A stretch of 64,000 bases of DNA from assembly GCA_947184155.2 (NCBI GenBank), contig CAMXCT020002002.1:424941-488940 (forward strand), given 5' to 3'. The stretch is from Cladocopium goreaui (lineage: Eukaryota > Sar > Dinophyceae > Suessiales > Symbiodiniaceae). This document shows positions 43,119-52,622 of this stretch, piece after piece; the first letter of the stretch is position 1; each line of letters starts with the position of its first letter. The translations under genes and the position numbers were made by a program. Under the pieces are notes generated by a model. The model saw nothing but the letters and a program-made list of their open reading frames with translations. It did not search any database and was not told the origin of the DNA.

Positions 43119-44990
43119 TCAAGATTCATATTCTGTCTTACGTTTCCAACACTGGTGACAACAAGGCGTGTCGAATCGCGCCTCACCTGCAGCATCATAT
43201 CTGCCCTGCACCATGGCTCGACCACAAAGCATGATCTTTTCGTTTTGTTTCTCCATCAAATGCAGTGTCTTGTACTTTGTATGCTGAATGAGCTTCAAAG
43301 AGTCTGGAACAGTAGGCAGCCGCATCAAGCGTGATGCACCGGTGCACTGAGCCCCTGCTTCATCTTCACTGGACGAAGTTGTAAGCGCATCAGAGTCTGA
43401 ACTGCTGTTTTCATGGCTCTCTGTTTTGACTTCGTTTGCATCGTTTTCCTCGAGGTCAATGACGACTCTGGCAGCATCAGTCTTGGACTCCGGCTGCAAA
43501 CTGAACAAATCCAAACCGCTGTCAGCAAAACTCAACTCTGCAAAATCGCTGCCAGTTGCGGCATCACCAGTTGGGATGTCCTTGAATCGTCCACTCCTAG
43601 ACTCGTCAGGACAAAAACGACCAAGCCTGATGTCTTGCAACAATTTTTCCATAACCCTGATGGGTCTTGCCATTGCATCTCGACTGTAGACAATCGCTGA
43701 TTTCATGAAGGAGACATGCCCACCTAAAGCCATGCGGTCTGCCCAATCATCACCATGCTTGGCCAACCAACTCAACAACGTGCATTTGCAGCTGTGTGAC
43801 GTCAGACGTCGTCCATCAAGACTCAGCCCTTTGGAAGTGAAAACCAGTTGCAGCCAATGTTTCATCTCATCTGTGCTCAATGGCCGCTTGGTTGGAAGCC
43901 CATCTGAGTTGGGAGCTGGCAACGTCGGCAGACCCAAGTTGAAATCAATCCCAAGTCGTGTCCTGACATCCAGCCAAGCCTGAATCCAAGGCTCTGCAGT
44001 GATTCCCAAATTTGGGGCAACAGCTGTCAAAAAAGTGTTTCGAAAAGCTGTGGACTCCTGACATTTATGAACTGAAATGTGCAACTCCACATAGACTGCA
44101 AATCCAGTGAAATCTGTGTCCACTTCCATGGTCTCTGCATGTTGCATGTCCATCCACCGGCTTCTGCTGTAAACTGCAAAAAGCACTGTCCCTGCAAAAA
44201 CTCGGTTCCATGGATCTTCATTCGTGTCCAGCAAAACTGAGTGAAGCACGAGTAGCTCACTGACTGTGAACGGATGTGCCTGCCTTTTTGGCCCAACATT
44301 TCTCGTGCCTACAGCTCCTATGCATCGTCTTGAGGTCGTGACAACTGTGAGTTCAGGCAGTCCCACAACATGTTGCGCAAAATTCAAAGCCTGCACAACA
44401 CTCTGCAAATTTGACGTGGACGCACCTGCATCACGAAGACGGCAAAGGAAACCGTAGAGGCCCTGCTCAGTGCCTGGGAAAGTCTCTCCAACGTCCTTCA
44501 AGTGGCAAACGAATCGCAAAAAGGAGTGACAACGTGTGAGCAAAGTCTGTGGCGCCTTCTTTGCAAAAATATCACGTAACATCCTCAACTGATGAGAAGT
44601 GTCTCCAACCTGTTTCAATTGAACAACTATGCCGCAGTTTGGGGGAAGCTGCAGAAGAACGTCAAGCCATCTTCTGAGAGCAGTCTGAAACTTCGAGTCC
44701 CTCATTTCCGTCCAACTGTCTTCACAACCGGATTTAACAACTTGGTGCCATGACGTAGCAACAGAAATCTGAGATCTATGCCGTTTGTCATGGGGATGCT
44801 GATCTCCAGGCGAACTGCTGTAAGCAATTGGAGGAGGAAGAGGACGCTTCAAAACTGCAGGTTGTACTGTAAAGAGGCTCTTCCCAGCTACAACATGTTT
44901 CCAACAACCTCTATCCCAGGGCAATACCACAGGTGACTCAGCAGGAAGTTGACTCCAAGCTTTGGCAAACGTCAACTGAAAACCGTTCAT
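43119..44990 (-). CDS. Tyrosine recombinase of the YR retrotransposon
   Basis: 623 codons. The C-terminal catalytic half shows YSRSRWMDMQHAETMEVD (first Arg), RRLTSHSCKCTLLSWLAKHG (the H-x-x-K/R helix, with Lys) and ALGGHVSFMKSAIVYSRD (candidate nucleophile Tyr), then PIRVMEKLLQDI. This matches the R-H-x-x-(K/R)-Y pattern of DIRS/Ngaro recombinases. The acidic/serine-rich C-terminal tail (residues about 500-580) is probably disordered. It would integrate the circular cDNA without target duplication. It is the first ORF in coding orientation, upstream of gag, instead of last. Confidence 0.85.
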   Translation of the reverse strand: MNGFQLTFAKAWSQLPAESPVVLPWDRGCWKHVVAGKSLFTVQPAVLKRPLPPPIAYSSSPGDQHPHDKRHRSQISVATSWHQVVKSGCEDSWTEMRDSKFQTALRRWLDVLLQLPPNCGIVVQLKQVGDTSHQLRMLRDIFAKKAPQTLLTRCHSFLRFVCHLKDVGETFPGTEQGLYGFLCRLRDAGASTSNLQSVVQALNFAQHVVGLPELTVVTTSRRCIGAVGTRNVGPKRQAHPFTVSELLVLHSVLLDTNEDPWNRVFAGTVLFAVYSRSRWMDMQHAETMEVDTDFTGFAVYVELHISVHKCQESTAFRNTFLTAVAPNLGITAEPWIQAWLDVRTRLGIDFNLGLPTLPAPNSDGLPTKRPLSTDEMKHWLQLVFTSKGLSLDGRRLTSHSCKCTLLSWLAKHGDDWADRMALGGHVSFMKSAIVYSRDAMARPIRVMEKLLQDIRLGRFCPDESRSGRFKDIPTGDAATGSDFAELSFADSGLDLFSLQPESKTDAARVVIDLEENDANEVKTESHENSSSDSDALTTSSSEDEAGAQCTGASRLMRLPTVPDSLKLIQHTKYKTLHLMEKQNEKIMLCGRAMVQGRYDAAGEARFDTPCCHQCWKRKTEYES

Positions 44991-45183
44991 GAACGTGTCA
45001 CAAACTCACAGCAATGCGCTCCAAGCCAGTCACTGTAGCTCTGCAAGGCCAGCATGAAAGGCTCGCAGTAGGAACTTCCCGGCAGGTGCAACTGTTTAAA
45101 ACTGGAAGTTCTGAAAAAGGATGAAATTTGACAGTCTCTTGTCACACACAACAAAACTTCAAACAAACAGAACCCCCATGCAG

Positions 45184-45566
45184 TTTTTGTGAATCCTCAT
45201 GAAAATGTTTGAGGAACCCTACCCACCCACACCTTGAATGGTAGAAGTTGCGGTAAGATATAACTTAACATCATGAAAGGTTGATGCAAGTGACGCAACA
45301 AATGATTTGGATTGATCACATTGTGATGACTGACTGAATTGGCAAAAAATGTGTAAACATTTCAACATGCCAAACACTTGATGTCACAGATGTTTGTGAT
45401 TTAAGAGTTGTCTGAAGATACTTATGTCAGATCGAGTCAGACAATCTCTAGAGAAAATGCCAGATGCTTGAGCAGCTTTTTTGTGAGCTTCCGCTTACCG
45501 AGTAAGCAACACAAAAATTTGCTTGCTTTGGAAATAAGGCTTTCATCTTCTTCGAAGAGTTTCAGC
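45184..45566. repeat. Split direct repeat B2 (383 bp)
   Basis: Second copy of B1. It forms the right outer end on the plus strand (5' end in coding orientation) and abuts copia sequence at 45567 without any duplication. Confidence 0.9.
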
Positions 45567-48500
45567 ATCAATTCTGACAGCACCTTGCACAACTGGTCCC
45601 GTATCCAAACCTGAATGCACAAATGCAGCTTCAATACTTCTCGTCTCATTCGGTGATTGGGCTCGCATGCTGCTGGGCAATTCGGCAAGGACAGTTTGAC
45701 CAAACATTGCAAAGGAAGGTCGAGACAACTTCCGTTGTGTGGAATATTCCAATGGAGAAAAGTCAGTTCCATGAGCTTTGGAAAAATGGTTGTGGCTCAA
45801 TGCAATGTAGGTTGCAACATCTTGCAGTCCACGTGCAGTAAAACAGACATCAGCACCACCTTGGTTCATCTCAGCACGCAACACAGCAAGGGATTCCTTA
45901 AGTCTTCTCACAGCTCGTTCAGCTCCTCCATTGCTTTGGTGTTGTTGAGGTCGTGCACGGCGAACCAAGAAGGTATATTTGTCAGAACTGGTTCCAACTA
46001 ATTCAGAAACTGCACGCTCGGCATCAGTATGCAGGACGACCGACGAAGTCGATGACGCAAGACCGAAGTGGTCTAACCATTTTTGAATTAAACTCTTCAC
46101 CGATCTTGCTTCTGGTCCCACAACAACATAGCCCACACAGTTTGTAGACAATTCCGTTAAAGCCAAAATCTTGATAGTTCCGTCTGCTTCGTCCTCAACC
46201 AATTCTCCACGAGTGGTTAGAAAACCAAAATCGGCTTGTACCTCAGTCTCAAGCGCGCCTTCACGACGGCGTCGATGTTGAAAGGTCGATTTTCCTCGTG
46301 CACATATTGTGCACCTTGGATCATAAGGCACATGTCCCTGCAACCTATGGGCTTCAAGCGCAGCTTCTGCCGCTCTGCTCAATGGATTCAAATTCCCATG
46401 CACCGCATGCAAACCCTCTGACATGATGAATTCATCATCATGCCGTGCAGATCCATCAGAATCACTGTACATCCATGCAGGGTCAAGTTTAACCCATGGA
46501 CATCCACCAAAGTTGCAAATGTTGTCAAGTCTCAGACCTGACGCAAGATGAGTAACCTCGGCACCTTCTGGATTCTGATTGAATTCCCATCCGCACTCAC
46601 AGAGAGTGTTGGTTGAAATGATGTTGTGGCTGATGCCACCAACCAAGCACTTCAACTTTGCCTGTCGGTACACTGGGAATCTTCCCAAATTATCATTTTT
46701 CTTCTTGAATCCAACCCAAACAGAAACAGTAGTTGATCCATCTATGTTCACCTTACTGCCATTTGCCGCTCGGAAGCGGTCACTTTGTGAATTAACAACC
46801 CATGCACCATACGTCACTCTTGACGCAGTGGCCATAACAGTTGCAGCCGCACCGGAGTCCAGTAACCACCAGTGCTGGCTCTCATCACCCATCATGATTT
46901 CTGAAAGCAATGGATGCAAAACAGGTGAGTATCTATGCAGTTCAAACTCATGAGAAACAGTATCTTGCACGTTCAGAAAAGTCGAAGTTCCAACTGTTTG
47001 CAACTGAATTCGATGACAGTTTGAAGAAATCAAGTCTTGGGAAACCTCAGCATCACCTTCTACCTCTACACCTTGCAAACCATAATCAAAGGCCACCGGA
47101 CGATGTAGGGCTCCATGCAACGTCCCTGAACTGTCAGTGGTCCCTGAAAGGTCGGTGTTTCCTGCTGAAAACATGCCACACAGCAAATTGGAATCTACCT
47201 GTGGTGTTGATTCATGCAACCATCCAAAGTTTAAATTCCAAAGTTGACACGTTTCCGTTTCCGTTTCACTGTCACTGTCATCAAACTCGTCTCCAAACAT
47301 GGTGTCCATGACAACCGAACATGCAGATTCACTGTCAGAAAATGGAACGAATTCTCCACTGATGAAAAACTCAGGTTCAGAAATAAAACATGCTGGTGGC
47401 AACCTGTTGAAAAAGAGTTTCAGTCTCACGTTTCGAAGTTGGCAGCACTCTAAGTTCGCTGCAAAATCATCACTAATAGTCATGCAGTTTTGACACGTGC
47501 AGAAAAGTCGATTCGACTCTAAACACTGCAAACCTGCAATTGAGACATGAAAAACAGTTTCATCGGTTGAAAAATGACTGCAAACATCGTCAAAAACGTC
47601 TGAAATTTCAGTTTCAAGTGTCAAACCTGTCGAAAAACCTGAAAACATCTCGGAAATCAAGGGACTCAGCACTAAGGATTGGACACCCTGAGTCGTTCCA
47701 CCTGCACTCGCACTCTGCTGCTGATCATCCGTCGCAGGCCAACTCCAAGATTCGTCCCAATTCTCCTGTCCTTCTTGCCACGTGCAATCCCAAGATTCAT
47801 TCCAACTGTCATTCCAGACCTGTGCAGTTTCATACCATGACTGGTCCTCCCACCAAGAACCATCGTCATGCCACCACATGTCCGCACTGTCCCATTCTTC
47901 ATCGTATCCTACTTCGTTCATTTTTCCTTTCTTGCCAAAACCTTTACCTTTGCCTTTGCCTTTCTTCCCTTTCTGCTTTCCTTTGCCCTTAATTACTCCT
48001 TTTCCTTTCTTTCTCTCTGGGCAATTTGCAGAAATGTGGCCAAATTTCTGGCATTTGAAACACTTCAGTTTTGACAAATCAACATCACATGCATTTGAAC
48101 TGTGTCTCCTACTTCCACAGGTACCACATCGCACACCCCCTACTGCATCTAAATTCCAGTTTCCATCACCGTCACTTGCAGACATATCATATTGCACAGT
48201 GGATTCATCTGAACCTTCCACCTGGGTGACCTGGTATAGATTTTTCTTGGGGTGGAACTCAGCGAAAGCACGCTGCTGCTGTTCCCATCTCAGTGCTGTG
48301 GCCCTAAAAGCTTGGTACGACTTACCTCCAGTGTGATGCAAACAAAACGTCCTGACTGCTTCAGGCAAACTACGTAGCAAAACAGCTACCAAGTCAGCTT
48401 CGGCTACATGCAACCCTGTGGCATCAATTCTACTTGACAGTGTTCCCAGCAACTTAGAATACCTGGCCATTTCAAAGTCTATCTTTCTGATTGTATCTGT

Positions 48501-49952
48501 CACAATCGTACTTGCACTCGTTTCGTTTCCATGCAGTGCAAAAGACTTTCCTGCCAATGCCGTTCTAAAACTAAGTGCCTCACTCCTCGTCCTGATGCTG
48601 TACTCCAGGGTCAGCTGTCTCACCAGCTCAAAGCCATTCGAAGCTTGCAACTCTGCATTCACACCAACATCCGCATTGCACAAGTTGATTCCTTCACTGA
48701 ATGCATTGATCAACGTCAAAGTTCTCGGGTGATTTCCAAATGCACTTCTCAAAATAGCAAGCAACCTTCTGCTTCTTGCACGTTGCGGCACAGCTAATTG
48801 ATTCCAGTGCAACGGATCTGGCCATCTACAGGCATGCTCGATTTCACTTCCGAACTCAAGGCTGGCTTGCATCGCCCAGGCTGTTAAATCATAGATGTAA
48901 GCTTGCCACCCTAGGATTTCTGCTTCTCTACTGGTCCACTTTGCACAATCCGGTGTTGGAGGCGTTCCCAACCATTTCTCACTTTTAGCAAATACGTCAC
49001 CTACGTATTCCCCGGATGTTCCTGGTACGTGCATTGGATCCATACTCTGAGGAAACCCATTTGTGGCCCTTTGTCCAAACATCTCAGGTACACCTCTAGC
49101 CTGGCCAACCTGTTCACCTATCACCTGCCTGACTTGCATTAACTGCATCGGTTCCAAACCTCCCATCAGCCTCAGCACATCTTGCAACCTTTGATTCTGG
49201 GGTGTTACTACGCCAATGTCCTGTCCCATGCACATGCCTCCATTTTGACCTTGTCCTACCTGACCTTGTCCTCCTTGACTTGGGGCACCACCGCAATGAC
49301 CTGACATCCATGGCATTCCATAACATGCACTCCCCTGTCCTGGTTCCTGACTTCTACCTGTGCTAGCTTGGGCACTTTGACCTGCAGTTCCCATACAACC
49401 TTGTCCTGGCATCCCTTGTCCGTGCAGACCTTGTCCTACCTGACCTTGTCCTGTCAGACCTTGTCCTCCTTGACCTTGTCCGAACTGACCTTGTCCTAAC
49501 AGACCTTGTCCATGCACACCCTGACCTGGATACCCTTGACATGCAGTACAACCACTACATCCATGACCTTGACATCCCAGAAAACCCTGGTTTTGACTGT
49601 AGTTTCGTGGGTCCATCAAACCACCACGCATCGGTCCATATGACCCAAAAGTATTCCATGCAGGAGGTAGCATCTGTCCAGTTCCAACTAAGCTTCCAGC
49701 TTGACCAACTAAGCCCGGAGCCGCTTGTGTCGCTGCTGTCCCAGTTCCTACTGCTGCTTGCGTGTTGCCTTGCATCGCAGTACCTGTGGGCGAATTACCT
49801 GCAGCACCTGTGTTTCTTTCTACGCCTTGCTCACCTCCTCCTTCCATTCTGTTCATTGTTGGCGACCCTACTGGTCCTACATGCAGTGAGTTCATTCCTA
49901 GCGCACTTCCTTGGCCATTAGGTCCTTGTCCCTGGTTACTTCCTGGCATCAT
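45567..49952 (-). CDS. Copia Gag-protease-integrase (5' part, interrupted)
   Basis: 1,462 codons up to the insertion. Residues about 1-260 are rich in GQG repeats. The Gag core is about 330-600. A first C-x2-C finger (CGTCGSRRHSSNAC) and a canonical knuckle CFKCQKFGHISANC lie at about 608-643, followed by a KGKGK basic tract and a Trp/Asp/Ser-rich region. The protease signature WWLLDSGAAATVMA is near 1028. Integrase: HRLQGHVPYDPRCTICARGK (HHCC-type finger, about 1200), VQADFGFL (first Asp, about 1236), HTDAERAVSEL (second, about 1306) and GGAERAVRRLKESL (Glu, about 1342). The domain order is diagnostic of Ty1/copia. The frame is broken after Asp 1462 by the YR element and continues at 36579. 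Confidence 0.9.
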
Positions 49953-49980
49953 CGCGTCTACTTACACTACGCGTGGAGCA

Positions 49981-49997
49981 CAACCGCTCCGCTACCA
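49981..49997 (-). promoter_or_regulatory. Primer-binding site
   Basis: Immediately after the LTR end TTTTCGCA the minus strand reads TGGTAGCGGAGCGGTTG. TGG at this exact position is standard for a PBS complementary to a tRNA ending in CCA. The donor tRNA was not identified. Confidence 0.7.
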
Positions 49998-50210
49998 TGC
50001 GAAAATCCAACAGGACCTAATTACAACCACTAGTCGCGCTCCTAACGTCGCAAGGGGTCGGCTTAACTCCGCGTCGAGCGTTTAACAAATTAAACACGAA
50101 TTCCCCAAAACACGACAGCTTCACTGCGAACTCTCAAATCCTTTTTCCACACAGGAAAACACGAAGGCAAGTTGTCTGTCATGCACATGCAGCATGTTAT
50201 AGTTGGACTT

Positions 50211-51348
50211 CCCGCCGGACCGGAAACCGTTCCCATAAAACGCACATTTTTAAAAAAAAATGTGATTTTACCACAGTGCCGTGCTGATTTGATGATTGGA
50301 AATCCTGGAAAAACTTGGGGCGCGTTTTTTCGTTTTTCAGCGTCATCGCTGCAACGCATGCGTAGTAAACAGCTGGCAGTCAGCATTCTTGTGAATGCAT
50401 CTCCATTGCCAAGCTCTAGCATACACCATCAAGAGGTCACTTTTGGCACTCAAGTTGCTGGGAATTGACTTTTTCATCAGATTCCACATAGAATCTATGG
50501 TGCCAGTGTGGCAGCTGAGATTCTGCGGGTTTCTGGTAACCTTTTTGAAAAAGCTACCCTGAGAGTGACTGACTTGTGCCAACAACACATCACATTCGGA
50601 TGCAATGCGGCTGTAGCATTTTGCAACATCAGTCATCAAAACTGTCTTTTGTCCATTCAGCTTGGACATGAGAAAATTTAACGCGCCTGCTCGCTGGATT
50701 CGAGCATAAGATTCTGGAGGTGGTTTGCCATGAGACTCACTACGTGCCAGAGATCTCAGCAGCGTAGCAACATGTAACGTAGTAAACGATCACAGAGATC
50801 TCAGCAGCGTAGCAACATGTCACGTAGTAAACGATCCCAGAGATCTCAGCAGCGTAGCAACATGTAACGTAGTAAACGATCACAGAGATCTCAGTAGCGT
50901 AGCGACATGTAACGTAGTAAACGATCTTAGAGATCTCAGCAGCGTAGCAACATGTAACGTAGTAAACGATACCAGAGATCTCAGCAGCGCAGCAACATGT
51001 AACGTAGTAAACGATACCAGAGATCTCAGCAGCGTAGCAACATGTAACGTAGTAAACGATCTTAGAGATCTCAGCAGCGCAGCAACATGTAACGTAGTAA
51101 ACGATACCAGAGATCTCAGCAGCGCAGCAACATGTAACGTAGTAAACGATACCAGAGATCTCAGCAGCATGGCAACATGTAACGTAGTAAACAATCCCAG
51201 AGATCTTAGCAGCATGGCTATATATCATGTACGAAGTACAAGGAACGTTAACATGCCCCCCCACCCCACCCCACCCCACCCCACCCCACAATCGCGATAT
51301 TCAAAAACGTGCGTTTTACGGGAACGGTTTTCGGTCCGCAGGCATAAA
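50211..51348. mobile_element. Non-autonomous TIR element with internal satellite
   Basis: Terminal inverted repeats of about 36 bp: the left end CGGACCGGAAACCGTTCCC and the reverse complement of the right end CGGACCGAAAACCGTTCCC, followed by [A/G]TAAAACGCAC[A/G]TTTTT on both. The 5-bp flank GACTT is present on both sides (50206-50210, 51349-51353) and once in the empty 3' LTR. There is no transposase ORF. The long minus-strand frame at 50740-51291 is only the 45-bp repeat (15 codons per unit). Confidence 0.8.
50749..51240. repeat. 45-bp tandem satellite, ten units plus a partial
   Basis: AGAGATCTCAGCAGCGTAGC starts at 50749 and recurs every 45 bp up to 51199, with alternating spacer types (GATCAC, GATCCC, GATACC, GATCTT). 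It is wholly inside the TIR element. There are no unique spacers, so it is not a CRISPR array. Confidence 0.95.
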
Positions 51349-51807
51349 GACTTCTTCTGTTTCAGCTGCTTTGCCTTTGCAACATGCAACGGCGGCGGTA
51401 GACAAACATCATCAACATGTTGGTGAATTCATTGGTGATGAATTCACCATCTTTCCAAAAATAAATCTGCTTCACTTCCATCTTCTCTTCAAACGCACTA
51501 TTTGCACAAAGTCCAAAAACATCCAAACTGTTGACAAAAACAGTTGGCAGCTTCCGAAAATAAAACGCATCATGCAGAAAACAAATCCAGTCAAGGTTGT
51601 GGTTGAAAACGCATGCGCATGTGTTTGAAAAACAACGTTGAGCTTGTTCAGAAAGTCGTCGATACCAAAAATCATCTCCAAATTCATTTGCAGTCCAGTG
51701 AAACTCATTGCAAATGAATTTCCATCACAAAAACATTCTTCTTCTCCACCAAGTTGACGAAAAACATTCACATGCACATAAAACGCATCTTCACGGTATT
51801 GTAACCA

Positions 51808-52469
51808 TTTTTTTTCCGTCCAACGCCATGTGGCTTCCGCCAGGTCGTTCAACAGCTTTCCAAGCCTGTTGCAATTAAGATTAATTATTTAATTCGCACA
51901 GGGGCCGATGCTGTAGTGGCCGCAAAAGTAAACTGGAAGAGGACCGATACATAGTCCAGAGGCTTGTCATGTTCCAGGGTTTAAAAACGGAGAAACAAAA
52001 CCGAAAAGCAAAGAACCAAAGCAAAACAAACACACAAAACAAAAACAAACAACAAAAAAAAAAACACACAAACAAAAACAGCCACAAGGCCACAAAACCG
52101 TGACGTGACAGCTTCCAGTTTAAGGGTGAAACAGATCTGTTGAGGCGAGATGTGATAGCTTGTTATCATCTCAGCGCATGCAGGTGACACCTTGTGTGTC
52201 ATGTTGGCAGGCCCATAAACAAAAAAACAACAACAAGACCAAAGAAGAAATAACCATGGGCCACTTGAAGGGTGTGGGAAGCAACAAGGCTCAATGCGGA
52301 AACCAGGGATCCCCCCAGCCAGGATCCCCGAGATCACACCGAGCAGCCTTCATGGCATGACATTCAACACCCTGACACTTTGAAGCAAACACCAACAACG
52401 CCGGGTCACAACAAAGTGGTGAGAAACTACCGCAGTGAAGCAGGAGAGTGAAACATGATCTGAGATGAA
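51808..52469 (-). mobile_element. SINE-like element in the 5' LTR, 19-bp TSD
   Basis: The target duplication CTTCACGGTATTGTAACCA flanks it at 51789-51807 and 52470-52488, and the 3' LTR has a single copy. A T run at 51808-51815 is the minus-strand poly(A) tail. It shares the CCAGGGATCCCCCCAGCCAG core and the tail-proximal CGCCAGGTCG with the element at 11204-11785. It encodes no recognisable protein. Confidence 0.8.
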
Positions 52470-52622
52470 CTTCACGGTATTGTAACCAATTCCAGTTGTT
52501 CTCAAACCATTCTGCATCAATTTCAGAGTTCTGCCAAATAAACCATTCACAACATCATGTTGTAGCCACCATGCAAGTTACATCCAGAAACGTAGCATGC
52601 AGTCTATATGCATATTTCCATA

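Larger units (their letters stand above)
36580..45566 (-). mobile_element. Tyrosine-recombinase retrotransposon (DIRS/Ngaro/PAT-like), 8,987 bp
   Basis: Split direct repeats A1 (36580-36954), B1 (37029-37411), A2 (37412-37786) and B2 (45184-45566). Read in coding orientation this is repeat, ORFs, then three contiguous repeat blocks: the A1-ORFs-B1-A2-B2 plan of PAT/Ngaro elements. It encodes a tyrosine recombinase, a zinc-knuckle Gag and methyltransferase-RT-RNase H, and no DDE integrase. There is no target-site duplication, and removing it restores the copia frame exactly, as expected for recombinase-mediated insertion of a circular cDNA. Repeat copies look identical by eye, so insertion is recent. 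ORF order is permuted: recombinase first. Confidence 0.9.
29656..52622 (-). mobile_element. Complete Ty1/copia LTR retrotransposon with nested insertions
   Basis: Flanked by the 5-bp duplication TATTG (29651-29655 and 52623-52627). In minus orientation the order is: 5' LTR (52622 to 49998, itself interrupted twice), PBS, gag-protease-integrase, RT-RNase H-methyltransferase-like, an extra ORF, PPT, 3' LTR (30469-29656). Integrase before RT is the copia order. A 9-kb tyrosine-recombinase element (36580-45566) splits the polyprotein. Only about ten substitutions between the LTRs were seen by eye, so the insertion is relatively recent. Net length without inserts is about 12 kb, which is long for copia. 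Regulation would be from the 5' LTR, now broken by two insertions. Confidence 0.9.
49998..52622 (-). repeat. 5' LTR of copia, interrupted by two insertions
   Basis: Collinear with 29656-30469 in blocks 49998-50210, 51354-51807 and 52489-52622, about 800 bp net. Interrupting elements are a TIR transposon (50211-51348) and a SINE-like element (51808-52469), each with its own target duplication. Transcription from this LTR is presumably disrupted. Confidence 0.85.

Noticed and set aside
47782..48336. 184-codon plus-strand ORF and similar plus ORFs at 31208-31776
   Set aside because: Antisense shadows of the copia Gag and of the extra copia ORF, which have clear domains or composition on the minus strand.
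50749..51240. CRISPR-like regular repeats
   Set aside because: Units are contiguous without unique spacers, lie inside a TIR element, and the context is eukaryotic.
50740..51291. 183-codon minus-strand ORF
   Set aside because: It is the 45-bp satellite, whose unit length keeps any frame open; there is no protein character beyond the 15-residue repeat.
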